Positions 20,744-34,435 of a stretch of DNA of 64,000 nucleotides are shown piece after piece (the stretch's first letter is position 1; each line of letters begins with the position of its first letter). The position numbers and the translations under genes were made by a program. The DNA is taken from positions 1,240,001-1,304,000 of the forward strand of contig NZ_LN879502.1 in the NCBI RefSeq assembly GCF_001499655.1, in the 5' to 3' direction. The DNA is from Candidatus Protochlamydia naegleriophila. GTDB taxonomy: Bacteria > Chlamydiota > Chlamydiia > Chlamydiales > Parachlamydiaceae. The notes under the pieces are model-generated. The model was given only the letters and a program-made list of their open reading frames with translations, made no database searches and had not been told where the DNA came from.

Positions 20744-21910
20744 ATGGTTTTAGATATGGCTTATTTATCTCCTCATGGACTGTCAGCACCCATTACTCCT
20801 ACATTCTTATTGACTCAGCCCTTTCGAGAAGCTAAGCATAATCTTGCTTTAGCATTTGGTGGCAAAGAAATTAGCTGGATTCAGGGGGCAAAGCATTTCA
20901 TGGCAGGGCTCATCTTGAGCATTCCCCTTATCAATTCGATTGCATTGCTCGCCTTCCGTTTCTTTGGCGAGAGCCAGCGTCTTTTTGCTCAATCAAATGG
21001 CCGGTTTCCAGAGCGTGGGTTTGAGCCTTCATTTTGCACGAATGTCCCACAGGCTCGGCCCAATGAAACGTCTCCTCCAGCGCTTTCAGTTCGGGAATTT
21101 GCCCAGGATTTTTTACAGCAGATCTTTGATGAGCTTGTGGGAGAGCAAAAAGAACGGCGGTTTATGGTTGCTTTGCAACCGGAAGGGTACCTGACAGTTC
21201 GACATCATGAACAAGAAATGGCTTTAAGCGAGCTTCTGAATCATGTCGATTGGCGTGCCTTAGAAGAGAAGTGGGGTGGATGTTCTCAAGAAGAATTGCA
21301 AAGCTACCTAAACCGCTCACTTGTTTTCGAAACAATCCAGGCAGAGGGTTCTTCACCATTTAGGATGTCAGAGCCTTTTATCCGCTGTTATACAACCCAC
21401 GGCCTCTATTCTTGGCTCAACCCTTTATTGCGCAAAGGCGTCTTAGTAGAGGGACGCTTGCCATTTGCGACTCAAGAAACCGTCAAACAGGTTCTTCAAA
21501 AAAACAGTGAGGTAGTCGATCGCGTGGCTAAAGAATTGCTTTTCATAAGCATGATAACAGCAGCTAGGTTAAATGCACTTCCACACAGATATAAGGCTGA
21601 GTGTCGAGTCATTAGAATGGCTCATGTGCCAATAGATGTTTTTGAGGAAATGGAAGAGGGAGCAGAAATCGTCGAAAGAGGGTTTATGAGTGCCTCTGCA
21701 CCAGGTGGAATGTTTGCTGGTGGCGGCCCTTGTAGCGAGGAGTGTTCCCGGGTCAAATTCATCATTTACTCTAAAAATGGCAAATACGTTCGGAGCTTTA
21801 GCCAACTTCCAGAGAACGAGGTGCTATTTAAACCTTTTACAACATTTAAAGTGCTGCAGCGAACGGGGAGTCAAGCAGCGGGATATCGCGTCGAGCTTGA
21901 AGAGGTCTAA
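20744..21910 (+). CDS. Probable ADP-ribosyltransferase effector with N-terminal hydrophobic segment
   Basis: 388 residues. The C-terminal ~180 fit the R-S-E class of ADP-ribosyltransferase exoenzymes: IRCYTTHGLYSWLNPLLRKG (213-232) resembles the entry helix, CRVIRMA (287-293) holds the NAD-binding Arg, RGFMSAS (312-318) is the S-x-S strand, and LPENEVLF (355-362) gives the catalytic E-x-E (Glu357, Glu359). YVRSFSQ precedes it as in toxins of this fold. A long hydrophobic segment (about 52-74) near the N-terminus could anchor it or serve as a chaperone site. It probably modifies a host protein; the target is unknown. An alternative start lies at ATG 20756. It ends 234 bp before the second rRNA unit. 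Confidence 0.75.
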   Translation: MVLDMAYLSPHGLSAPITPTFLLTQPFREAKHNLALAFGGKEISWIQGAKHFMAGLILSIPLINSIALLAFRFFGESQRLFAQSNGRFPERGFEPSFCTNVPQARPNETSPPALSVREFAQDFLQQIFDELVGEQKERRFMVALQPEGYLTVRHHEQEMALSELLNHVDWRALEEKWGGCSQEELQSYLNRSLVFETIQAEGSSPFRMSEPFIRCYTTHGLYSWLNPLLRKGVLVEGRLPFATQETVKQVLQKNSEVVDRVAKELLFISMITAARLNALPHRYKAECRVIRMAHVPIDVFEEMEEGAEIVERGFMSASAPGGMFAGGGPCSEECSRVKFIIYSKNGKYVRSFSQLPENEVLFKPFTTFKVLQRTGSQAAGYRVELEEV

Positions 21911-22149
21911 ATTAATGGCCAATGTGAGCGCCGCGTTCGAGGTCCTACACCCAAGAGTAGAGCTAAAGAGTTCGCCTGTGAATTCTTTAGTGTGTTGCAA
22001 AGTATTTTGATAATGAGTGGATTAGGGTGATTTTCTTTCTTTTTTTTTATTTATGTGTTGCAGTTAATTCTCCGTTTCGCTAATCTTTTGGTACTTCAAC
22101 GATGAATAAATCGTAAATAGCAGATGCCAACGAGCTCTGCATGAGTGTT

Positions 22150-22259
22150 TTGACAGTATAAGAGAGACAATGTGCAAGCATAAACAATAGAGCTTGTGTG
22201 AGACAGTTTACCTGTCACACATATTAGTATCGCTCAAGATGCGATACGATTAATATAAT
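22150..22259 (+). promoter_or_regulatory. rRNA operon 2 promoter region
   Basis: TTGACA at 22150-22155 and TATAAT at 22254-22259, as in copy 1. The inverted repeat before TATAAT is altered by one base (22240 T), leaving a 7-bp stem GTATCGC/GCGATAC. A second change at 22201 affects the TGTGT/ACACA dyad. Confidence 0.5.
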
Positions 22260-22286
22260 CAACTCAATTTTTCAAGAGTTTATTTT

Positions 22287-23827
<1,541 letters not shown>

Positions 23828-23960
23828 AAGGACAGTTTGCTTTAATTAGCAAACAGGTTGGGCAAGCTCTATTAGCTCGTACATTGTCTTACTTGTGCTG
23901 TGAAAGCATCGTTATCTATAAAAGATCGCAAATCTTAAGACATCCGATCTTTATTGAATC

Positions 23961-24033
23961 GGGGGCTTAGCTTAGTTGGTAGAGCGTCTGATTTGCATTC
24001 AGAAGGTCAGGAGTTCGAATCTCCTAGCCTCCA
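23961..24033 (+). tRNA. tRNA-Ala (anticodon UGC), operon 2
   Basis: Identical to the copy at 8622-8694: anticodon loop TTTGCAT, acceptor GGGGGCT/AGCCTCC. Confidence 0.95.
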
Positions 24034-24045
24034 AGATTTGCACTT

Positions 24046-24119
24046 GCGGTTATAGCTCAGTTGGTTAGAGCGCGACACTGATAATGTCGAGGTCCCAAGT
24101 TCAAGTCTTGGTAACCGCA
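24046..24119 (+). tRNA. tRNA-Ile (anticodon GAU), operon 2
   Basis: Identical to the copy at 8707-8780: anticodon loop TGATAAT, encoded CCA at 24120-24122. Confidence 0.95.
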
Positions 24120-24412
24120 CCAGTTAAAATTTACATAACAGCTTATTGTTATAAAATAGCCTGCTTCGTGTAGGCAAATACGTTATTTTGAAAGTCATAA
24201 AAGTTTAAGAATCAAGTTTAATCTAAAAACGTTGATTGTTTGGTAACAAACAATGAAACGTGAATACGTAAAGTAGATGTAAATCATCTTATTAAAACAA
24301 TTCACTGATCAAAATCAGCGCTTGAGAATAATCTTCACACAAAATTTAAGTGACATAAGTAGCAATACTTATGTGAGTCGTACTCATACTTAATTGCTTG
24401 AGACTAATTTTT

Positions 24413-27359
<2,947 letters not shown>

Positions 27360-27514
27360 CTTTTTTTTACTGAAGGACGAAGACCATTCCCTTCAGCACA
27401 AAGTGTGGTCCAATATACAAAATCAAGCGTGTGAGATTATTTTCAAGCACTGTTTTTGGTTTAGTGAATTTACGATTCAGATTTAAACGACAAGACTAAA
27501 CTTTTATGATTTTC

Positions 27515-27630
27515 GCTTGGTGGCATTAGAGAGAGGGAAATACCTGATCCCATTCCGAACTCAGAAGTCAAGCCTCTGATCGCCGATGGTACTGCACACA
27601 AGAGTGTGGGAGAGTAGGTCGCCGCCAAGC
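27515..27630 (+). rRNA. rrf: 5S ribosomal RNA (operon 2)
   Basis: About 116 nt. The terminal stem is fully Watson-Crick at its end (GCTTGG/CCAAGC), unlike copy 1. The conserved CCCATTCCGAACTCAGAAGT loop is present. Confidence 0.93.
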
Positions 27631-27641
27631 TTTTTTTTCAT

Positions 27642-27676
27642 GGCCTTAAAACAAACGTTTTAAGGCCTTTTTTTTT
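27642..27676 (+). terminator. rRNA operon 2 terminator
   Basis: A perfect 11-bp stem GGCCTTAAAAC-aaac-GTTTTAAGGCC followed by nine T. Confidence 0.92.
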
Positions 27677-27773
27677 GCCCTCAAATAATCCATTTTTTTC
27701 TAGTCGCCCTCCACGCCCGCATTATCTTCCTCTTACTCATCGTTCGCTCAGAAGTTGTCAAAAGTTTAAATTT

Positions 27774-27950
27774 TCAATTGGACTCAAGCGACTTGAGCTT
27801 CCTGACGGCTTCTTCGAGATTGTGTCGCTCCAGTTCGGTTAGAAATTCCGAGGATAAACACTGCTCAAGGCTTTCAATTGCCTTTTGAATGTGCTTGTAC
27901 TCGTGCTGAGTTGGTTTTGTGCGGCTGCGCGAATCTGACCTGTGAGGCAT
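27774..27950 (-). CDS. 58-residue helical small protein
   Basis: ATG at 27950 on the minus strand is preceded by AGGAGG at 5 nt, a near-perfect ribosome-binding site. The frame runs 58 codons to TGA. The protein starts with a basic Ser/Arg segment (MPHRSDSRSRTK) and continues as an amphipathic helix pair (EYKHIQKAIESLEQCL, then ELERHNLEEAVRKLKSLE). Unrecognised. It begins about 25 bp beyond the end of the rRNA repeat, antisense to the rRNA operon. Confidence 0.6.
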   Translation of the reverse strand: MPHRSDSRSRTKPTQHEYKHIQKAIESLEQCLSSEFLTELERHNLEEAVRKLKSLESN

Positions 27951-28065
27951 TCATCCCTCCTGAGGACTAAAAATTTAAAGAACTCCTTCATTAGTATTAT
28001 TATAACAATAAAAGACATCCTTTATAAAGAGTTGAATTTGCAAATTAAATTGACTTGTTGGTCTA

Positions 28066-29355
28066 ATGGCTTTTAAAAAATATCTGAACGAATTATATTT
28101 CATAGGTATAGGAATGTTTAGGTTTATTTTAGCTTCATTTGGCTTACTGGTTACTATGATTGGTCTACAAGCAAAAGAGCTAGCAAGGGAAGGAAAAGGA
28201 CTTTTAGAAAGCAAAGAGTCTCAGCTTATCTTGCATCTCAAAGGAACTCCTTACCAAATGGGTTATCAGCATGGGCGTTTGCTTAAATCAGCGATAGCCT
28301 ACAATGTTGAGCGGTATATTGACCAAAAGATTTTACTCGGCCGAGACATGCCGATCATCAAGCAATTTATGGAGACCTTGCCCTCTATCATGCCCCATAT
28401 TCCACAGTCGATGATCGATGAGCTGTGTGGAATGGCAGATGGGGCGCAGCTTCCCTTTGAGAAGCTTCTTTTATTGAATCTTTTTCCTGAAATGTTTCAT
28501 TGCTCAGGTCTGACAGTTTCTGGGCAAGCTACAGAAAAAGGCGAGCTCTATCATGTGCGCGTCTTAGATTATGGAGCCGGGCAAGATTTGCAGGACACCG
28601 CAGTATTGATGGTCATGGAACCGCTTGGAAAAATCTCTTTCCTCAATGTTTCTTATGCGGGATTTATTGGTTCCATTACGGGAATGAACGCCCAGCACAT
28701 TGCCATCGGTGAAATTGGAGGAAGGGGTTACGGGCAATGGAATGGCATGCCAATGGCTTTTCTTTTGCGCCTTCTACTTGAAGATGCAACGACTTTGAAT
28801 GACGTTAAAGAGATATTAACTGCAGCCCCTCGCACGTGTGAATATTATTATGTCTTTTCAGATGGCAAAACAGGGAAATCTTTTGGCGTGTATGCCACAC
28901 CTCAAGATCTTCAATTCATCGAACCCGGTACGGCTTACTCATTATTTGATTTTTCTTCAAATGAGCGTTCAAACGATGGCAAAATAGTTTTAACTGATTT
29001 GCATGTGGAGTCTTCATCCTTTCAAACGGTTTTATATCAAGATGATAAGAAAGAACAGATTAAAGGATTGATTCATCGCCAATTAGCAGACTGCGTCGTT
29101 TTGACTGGCTTTTCTCATCCTCAACGCTATCCGGTTTTGATGGAGCGCCTCGAAAAGGTGTATGGATATATTAAGCCTAAAGACTTGGAAGAGGCGATTA
29201 AAGCACCTGTCGCTCGCCCGACCAATTTGCACAATGCCATTTTTGCCCCCCGGAGGCTTGAGGTATGGATTGCGCATGCAGGGCCTGCTGGCGAATTGGC
29301 CTGTGATCAGATTTATTACCACTATTCATTGTTAGAATTGCTGCGCTCGAATTGA
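28066..29355 (+). CDS. C45-type (acyl-CoA:6-APA acyltransferase-like) Ntn hydrolase, exported
   Basis: 429 residues. After a hydrophobic N-terminal segment, GTPYQMGYQHGRLLK (about 60-75) and HCSGLTVSGQATEKGELYHV match the C45 peptidase/acyltransferase family. Cys in HCSG is the expected Ntn nucleophile, exposed by self-cleavage. DYGAGQD and NAQHIAIGEIGG further on also fit. The family hydrolyses or transfers acyl groups on amides, and some relatives cleave bile salts or ceramides; the substrate here is unknown. The ATG at 28114 (MFRFILASF…) would give a cleaner signal peptide and has AGG-rich upstream bases, so it is a good alternative start. Confidence 0.85.
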   Translation: MAFKKYLNELYFIGIGMFRFILASFGLLVTMIGLQAKELAREGKGLLESKESQLILHLKGTPYQMGYQHGRLLKSAIAYNVERYIDQKILLGRDMPIIKQFMETLPSIMPHIPQSMIDELCGMADGAQLPFEKLLLLNLFPEMFHCSGLTVSGQATEKGELYHVRVLDYGAGQDLQDTAVLMVMEPLGKISFLNVSYAGFIGSITGMNAQHIAIGEIGGRGYGQWNGMPMAFLLRLLLEDATTLNDVKEILTAAPRTCEYYYVFSDGKTGKSFGVYATPQDLQFIEPGTAYSLFDFSSNERSNDGKIVLTDLHVESSSFQTVLYQDDKKEQIKGLIHRQLADCVVLTGFSHPQRYPVLMERLEKVYGYIKPKDLEEAIKAPVARPTNLHNAIFAPRRLEVWIAHAGPAGELACDQIYYHYSLLELLRSN

Positions 29356-29363
29356 ATAAAATA

Positions 29364-29459
29364 TTATTCATCCTGGTCTAATCGTTTAGTAATTAGGTAG
29401 CACTCGAGAAGAATGGCAATAAAGAGACATGTCACAACGATTGAGAAAGTAGGAGGCAT
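29364..29459 (-). CDS. 31-residue single-pass membrane peptide
   Basis: ATG at 29459 on the minus strand is preceded by GGAGAAATAGCC. It encodes 31 residues: MPPTF, a hydrophobic helix SIVVTCLFIAILLECYLI and a charged tail TKRLDQDE, then TAA. The pattern is typical of small inner-membrane proteins. It lies between the convergent C45 gene and the flavoprotein gene. No family is recognised; real coding is plausible, not proven. Confidence 0.4.
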   Translation of the reverse strand: MPPTFSIVVTCLFIAILLECYLITKRLDQDE

Positions 29460-29560
29460 GGCTATTTCTCCAGAAACTTAAACCTTCACTTCTATTTTAA
29501 CCCAAAAGGAAAAAAAGAAGAAGATGGCGTTAATCTGGCACTTGTTAGAAATGATGAGAG

Positions 29561-30991
29561 CTAGTTGAGTTCGATTTCTTGGCAAAGCTTTTGAGCGATT
29601 GTCAGGGCTTGTTGTTTAAGTTCTGGTACGGCTGTTGTTTCTAATTTTTCTCCAAAGCACAGTCCTCCAATCACATAGAGACGTGGAAAGAGCGAGCCTT
29701 TGACTTGGCCGTAGTTGGTCGATTGTATTCCCAAGAATAAATGATCGAATATTAAAAACCCCTTTGAGATCAAATCACGAAGGATGGGTGTAGAGTTTTT
29801 TCTGATATCCAAAGTTGGTCCGGTGCAATTCCAAATCGCATCAACAGCCAGATTTTGATGCACTTTTTTTTTGCTATTCCAGTAGCGAACATGTATCACA
29901 TGATTCCGCTCGGTGATGGATTCAATCCATCCCGCTAAGAGGGTTAAATGCCCATTCTGTTGCTGCTCTGTTAGCCGGTCTAAGCAGTGGGGAGGAATGC
30001 GATGGCGATGCTTATTCCAAAGACTAAACAGTCGAGCGGCTTTTAATTGTTCTTTGGTTGGCAAAGATGTCCACAGGGTTTGGGTATACGGACGCAAGGC
30101 ATCAAACAGAGGCCTCCAATCATATCCAGCAAGGTATCCATTTTTTATCAGTTCTCTGATCCAGCGAAAAAGGGCTCGAGCTGTTTTTGGAAGAGGGGTA
30201 GGGAGCTTAAGAAAATAGGACTTGTCTTGATGGCGATGAGCTTCTGGCAAATGGCCGCTTTTTGAAAGGGCATGGACTTGTCCCTTAAATCCTCGTATAA
30301 AAAGGCTCATGCAAGCATCAACCATTGTTAAACCAGTTCCCAAAATCAGTATCTGCGGCTGCCTGACGCCTTTTTTATCGAGCTCAAGCAGATTGTGGAT
30401 GACGGCTTGATTAGACCAAATGTCGGAGATGTAATGAGATGAGTTTGCGATCGATGGGGGGACTTCATCCAGCTCTTTGGTTGGGGGGAGTCCAATTGCT
30501 AAAACGGCGTAGTCACAGATGAGCGATTGGCTGCGAAGAGCCAGGCAGAGCTCATTTTCACACTGCTGATCGATTGCCAGCACCTCATTTTGAATGCACT
30601 CTAGCCTAATATTTTTTTGCTCAGCCTCTTCCCCCATCCCCTTAAAAATGGATTGCAGGTAGAGTCCGTAGAGTTTGCGCGGTAGAAAAGCTTGCGGAAA
30701 AATGGTTAGGGAAACAAAGGATGGATCTGCTTGACGCCACTGCTCTTCGTGCTCAATGACCCATTGGTAAAACCCGGCTGGCTCAGCAGCGAAGACCCCC
30801 ATTTGAACCGCGGGTACATTGAGAAGGTGAAAGGGATCTGTTGTAGAATAGGCGACGCCTTTGGCAAGATTCGGTGTTTTCTCGATGAGATAGAGAGTTA
30901 TGGATCGACTAGCTAACCTGATTAAATTGGCTGCTACCATTAAGCCTGAAAAACCGCCACCTATAATGGCTATGGAAGGAGTGGGACTCAT
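29561..30991 (-). CDS. FAD/NAD(P)-binding protein (NAD_binding_9 type)
   Basis: 476 residues, cytoplasmic. SIAIIGGGFSGLMVAANL at residues 6-23 is the FAD-binding Rossmann motif. AKGVAYSTTDPFHLLNVPA follows near 44-62, characteristic of the NAD_binding_9 group, and a second nucleotide site ILILGTGLTMVDA lies near 212. The DAIWNCTGPT segment near 390 is the usual ATG-like motif. The group includes uncharacterised oxidoreductases and hydroxyacylglutathione-like relatives; the substrate is unknown. It is transcribed alone. ATG 30991 directly precedes the FAD motif, which supports the start. Confidence 0.85.
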   Translation of the reverse strand: MSPTPSIAIIGGGFSGLMVAANLIRLASRSITLYLIEKTPNLAKGVAYSTTDPFHLLNVPAVQMGVFAAEPAGFYQWVIEHEEQWRQADPSFVSLTIFPQAFLPRKLYGLYLQSIFKGMGEEAEQKNIRLECIQNEVLAIDQQCENELCLALRSQSLICDYAVLAIGLPPTKELDEVPPSIANSSHYISDIWSNQAVIHNLLELDKKGVRQPQILILGTGLTMVDACMSLFIRGFKGQVHALSKSGHLPEAHRHQDKSYFLKLPTPLPKTARALFRWIRELIKNGYLAGYDWRPLFDALRPYTQTLWTSLPTKEQLKAARLFSLWNKHRHRIPPHCLDRLTEQQQNGHLTLLAGWIESITERNHVIHVRYWNSKKKVHQNLAVDAIWNCTGPTLDIRKNSTPILRDLISKGFLIFDHLFLGIQSTNYGQVKGSLFPRLYVIGGLCFGEKLETTAVPELKQQALTIAQKLCQEIELN

Positions 30992-31239
30992 CTCGTATTA
31001 AAGAAAAGGGATAAAGCAAAGTCAATATTTAAATAGCACTTTTTTATAGCCTATGGACGAGTTTTTCTCTAAGCTTTTTAATTCAGATAGACCTAACTTT
31101 ACTTTCCACCCATCTAACATTAACACATAAAATGCGGAATTTGAATTATTTTATTAAATAATCTTGTTTTTAAATTAATAAATGTTTATTAATATATACT
31201 TATCGTTTCATTTTAATATTTATAGATATAGGTTCCAAT

Positions 31240-32631
31240 TTGTTTTCATATATTTCTTCTTTGTGCAGCTTTTTTGTTGATTATTCTACGCAAACAGGAA
31301 AGAAAGATTCTGAACAGGACTCCGCATTTGGCAAATTGCCGCCAGAGCTATTGGTGCACATTTTTAGTTACATGAATGAGCAGGAATTAGCGAGCGGTGT
31401 GCGATTGGTCAATAACAGGTGGCAGGCACTTGTTAAGGAGAGTTTTGATTCTCTGTATGAGAAGACTTACCGTTCGAAGCTTTTGGTTACAGCTGGCAAT
31501 GTATCGACCAGTGTTGGGGCTTATTTGTTCAATAAGAAAATAGAGCGACTCATAGAATTGAAATGGCAGACAGGCTCTTCTTCGGTGCACCCTCAGCTTT
31601 TAAATTATATGAAGCAGGCGAGCCCAAACCTGACTGTAATGGCCTTACCAGGGAATCGCTTCATTGCTGCTAATGGAGAAGGTGTGCGACAGTTGTCATT
31701 TGAGCTGGGCTATTGTGCAAAGACAAAACAACTGAGTGCAAGTCATACGAAAGCCCAAATAGATAAGTTAGACCTTGGAGAGCATCAACTGGTGCGGCGC
31801 ACTGATTCGCATGTCTTAAGTGTTGGAAGAGAGGATAAGAGCTGCCTATTTCATCTAATGAATCAAGAAAACCTGGCCAAAATAGGGGTTTTAGAGCTTG
31901 CAGGTTTCTCTCTATCGTCAGTTTGCTTTAAAAATGAGGGCCTGTGGGTCGGTTCAAGCGATGGAATGATCAGAAAGTATTTGGTGGACGAGAAAGGCTT
32001 TGCGGATGAGAGTAAATGGGAATTTCAAGCGAAGGGGCAAGTGAGTTGGTTGGAGTGGATAGAGAAGGAAAGACTTCTTTTAGCGCTTACGCCAGGATGC
32101 CTATCAATCTTTTCCGGGTCTAGCAAGCTGCTTCATGTACCAGCTGATGTATTGGGAGTGCCGCACATTGTTGCAAACCATTTAGTATGGCGCGAGTCGA
32201 CTAAAGAAGTAAAAGCCATTCGTTTAAATGTTTTAGCAAAAGGGGAACTCCAAAAAGTTACCTTAGAACAAAAGCCTGTAAACGCTTTGATTGGCTTAGA
32301 GAAGGGATGTTTAATGCAATTGAGCGATGGGCAGGTAAAAATTATGAACGAGGCGCTCGATCCGGTCGGTGTTGTTCAAGTTGGAGAACAGGTTAAATGC
32401 GCCGTTCAAAAAGGGATAATTCTAGCTTTAGGAACAGCAGGTGGAAAGGTTTATCTCTACGAGATGGCCCAATCAGTAGATCTTCAGCCTAAACTTTTGG
32501 CAATGTTCAACTATCCCCAGCATGGTGATATAGAAAGTTTGTCGTTCAGCGATACGAGCATCTTGATGATGACGACATCTCAGGATAAGAGTTTATGTGC
32601 CATGCCCTTTCCATTTGTCTTTAAACTGTAA
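31240..32631 (+). CDS. F-box protein with beta-propeller-like C-terminus (candidate effector)
   Basis: 463 residues. Residues about 28-75 form a eukaryote-like F-box: LPPELLVHIFSYMNEQEL, then RLVNNRWQALV and SLYEKTY. F-box domains bind Skp1 and recruit targets to host SCF ubiquitin ligases; amoeba-associated chlamydiae are known for many such genes. The rest is beta-rich, with WVGSSDGMIRKYL, LLLALTPGCLSIFSG and ILALGTAGGKVYLYEM spaced like degenerate WD40 or propeller blades that could bind the substrate. The start is a TTG with AGG 6 nt upstream; no upstream ATG is in frame. The stop overlaps the convergent gene by 11 bp. Confidence 0.85.
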   Translation: MFSYISSLCSFFVDYSTQTGKKDSEQDSAFGKLPPELLVHIFSYMNEQELASGVRLVNNRWQALVKESFDSLYEKTYRSKLLVTAGNVSTSVGAYLFNKKIERLIELKWQTGSSSVHPQLLNYMKQASPNLTVMALPGNRFIAANGEGVRQLSFELGYCAKTKQLSASHTKAQIDKLDLGEHQLVRRTDSHVLSVGREDKSCLFHLMNQENLAKIGVLELAGFSLSSVCFKNEGLWVGSSDGMIRKYLVDEKGFADESKWEFQAKGQVSWLEWIEKERLLLALTPGCLSIFSGSSKLLHVPADVLGVPHIVANHLVWRESTKEVKAIRLNVLAKGELQKVTLEQKPVNALIGLEKGCLMQLSDGQVKIMNEALDPVGVVQVGEQVKCAVQKGIILALGTAGGKVYLYEMAQSVDLQPKLLAMFNYPQHGDIESLSFSDTSILMMTTSQDKSLCAMPFPFVFKL

Positions 32632-34093
32632 ACGATTCGATAAACACTTCACGTCCAGTGCGCTGGTCTAAGTGATCGAGTCCTGCAAGCGATTTATTAA
32701 AGCGTGTCATATCGAGAGAAGCGGGAAGGATTTCGAGCTGGCTGACTGCATCTACGTAGGCTTTCATAAAGGCAATACCGTACAATTTGGCATTTTTGAT
32801 TGGGTTTTCTGTTTGAAAAATGGGATTTTTAAATAAATTGGCATTCATTTTTTTAAAGTCATTTTCCTCTAGCTGTTTGAGAATTTCTTCAAAAGCCTTT
32901 AAGCTTTCAACAGGAACTCTTTCTTTTCTCATGTTAGGCAAATCGTCGCTGCCTGGTTGGAAGACTTTATTGTATTGAGCGACAATCACCTCGTAACCAT
33001 GCATGACGGCATCGTATGGAATGGTGAGATCAGCGCTGAAATTTTCGGGTTTGATAAAAAGGAGTGTCGAGCCATCTTGTTGAGTGATAAGCTCGAATAA
33101 AAGAGTCCTTTTATTCGCAGGCATCTGGTTGCTGAACACATCAATTCCATGATGAGACTTGGGAGATCTACCTACATAGTGAGTAGAAGGACGGCTATAA
33201 CATCCTGGGTGGGTCATTAAGAATGAATGCAGCTTAGCTGCCGAGTCCTTGATGGCAAAGGTTCCCTCATCATATCCTTGATTATGTTTAAGGGCATGAT
33301 CCATTAATGCCCAAGTTAAGGCTGTCATTTGCTTTTCAGCTTCGGCTGGATTGTTAGAAACCTTGGTTATGTTATCGTTTAAGACGGCGTTGATTAACTC
33401 TTTTCCTTGATTGATCAAGATTCCCGCCTGTTTTGGATGGATTTCTCGGTTATAGTGATAGCAATAGGCTTCTAAGTCTCCTTGCGGAGCGCTGGAAGTG
33501 TGTTTTGTAAGGGCTTTATCGGCAAAAAGAATAGATTGTGTTAAGTCTACTTGATTTTGCCGGTTCTTGAAGACTTCAACTAACTCGAGGTATTTGCTCA
33601 TTTCGCCTTGCACGCGATTGGCTAGATTCTTTTTAACATCGTTTAATTCTTCAATTCCTTTGTGGGAAGTCTGAGCATAGCGAGACTGATAAGTATGGGT
33701 AATCCGGTTCATTCCTTCTAATAACTTGAGATCTTGAATGAGATCGTTTTCTAGGATCTTTAAGTGTACTCTGAATTCCTTGGCTTTAAAATTTGATGAA
33801 CGGAGTTTCTGCTCTATAGCTCCGTAATCAGTGTTAAATTTTTCTTCCGACCTTCCTAAGACGCGATCCCGAATATGAGCGACGGTCCCATCGAGAGTCG
33901 TTCCCATCAAATAGCCATAGCTCCAAGTCGCCAGCCCCTCATCGGTTCGACTCAACCTATTTCCAATCACCTTAATTTGCGCAGCACTATTTTCTGGAAA
34001 CTGGCTTATTTGATGGATGTCATTATCAAAATCTTGTTCAGAGTAACTGGGCTGGGAAGAACTTGAACTAAACCAACTATTTAAATATTCCAT
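32621..34093 (-). CDS. Unrecognised large soluble protein
   Basis: 490 residues, no signal peptide or membrane span. The N-terminus is Ser-rich (SWFSSSSSQPSYSE). The first 230 residues are mainly helical and charged; the following 150 are mixed, with HPGCYSRPSTHYVGRSPK near 310, then a helical C-terminus. I do not recognise it. It overlaps the F-box gene tail-to-tail by 11 bp, so both genes use the same DNA for their last codons. In this lineage it could be an effector, but no motif supports that. Confidence 0.75.
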   Translation of the reverse strand: MEYLNSWFSSSSSQPSYSEQDFDNDIHQISQFPENSAAQIKVIGNRLSRTDEGLATWSYGYLMGTTLDGTVAHIRDRVLGRSEEKFNTDYGAIEQKLRSSNFKAKEFRVHLKILENDLIQDLKLLEGMNRITHTYQSRYAQTSHKGIEELNDVKKNLANRVQGEMSKYLELVEVFKNRQNQVDLTQSILFADKALTKHTSSAPQGDLEAYCYHYNREIHPKQAGILINQGKELINAVLNDNITKVSNNPAEAEKQMTALTWALMDHALKHNQGYDEGTFAIKDSAAKLHSFLMTHPGCYSRPSTHYVGRSPKSHHGIDVFSNQMPANKRTLLFELITQQDGSTLLFIKPENFSADLTIPYDAVMHGYEVIVAQYNKVFQPGSDDLPNMRKERVPVESLKAFEEILKQLEENDFKKMNANLFKNPIFQTENPIKNAKLYGIAFMKAYVDAVSQLEILPASLDMTRFNKSLAGLDHLDQRTGREVFIESFTV

Positions 34094-34435
34094 AATTGTA
34101 CCTATTTTTAAATTGGTTATATCTTAATTATAAGAAATTTATTATTTATTAGTTAAATAAATATTTGTTTTTAATTCTTGTTTTTTTATCGATTGGTTTA
34201 ATTTTTTAAATTAACAGTTGTAGATGGTTTATTATTACCAAAAAGGCTTTGTGGGGGTGAATTCGAGAAAATGAACAGGTTCTTTATGAAAGAGGGACCG
34301 TCTCTTATGATCTCTCAATTTTTTTGTTAATATTTTAATTTATCTTATTTTCCTATTTTGTTAAAATTTGATGAAATTATGTTTTAAAATTCCACTCACT
34401 TTATCTTTTTAAATCTGCTTAAATATGAGTCTCTT
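34094..34435. other. AT-rich divergent intergenic region
   Basis: About 340 bp, very AT-rich, between the divergent 490-residue gene and the ABC-F gene. It probably holds both promoters; I see no distinct consensus, RNA or repeat. Confidence 0.4.
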
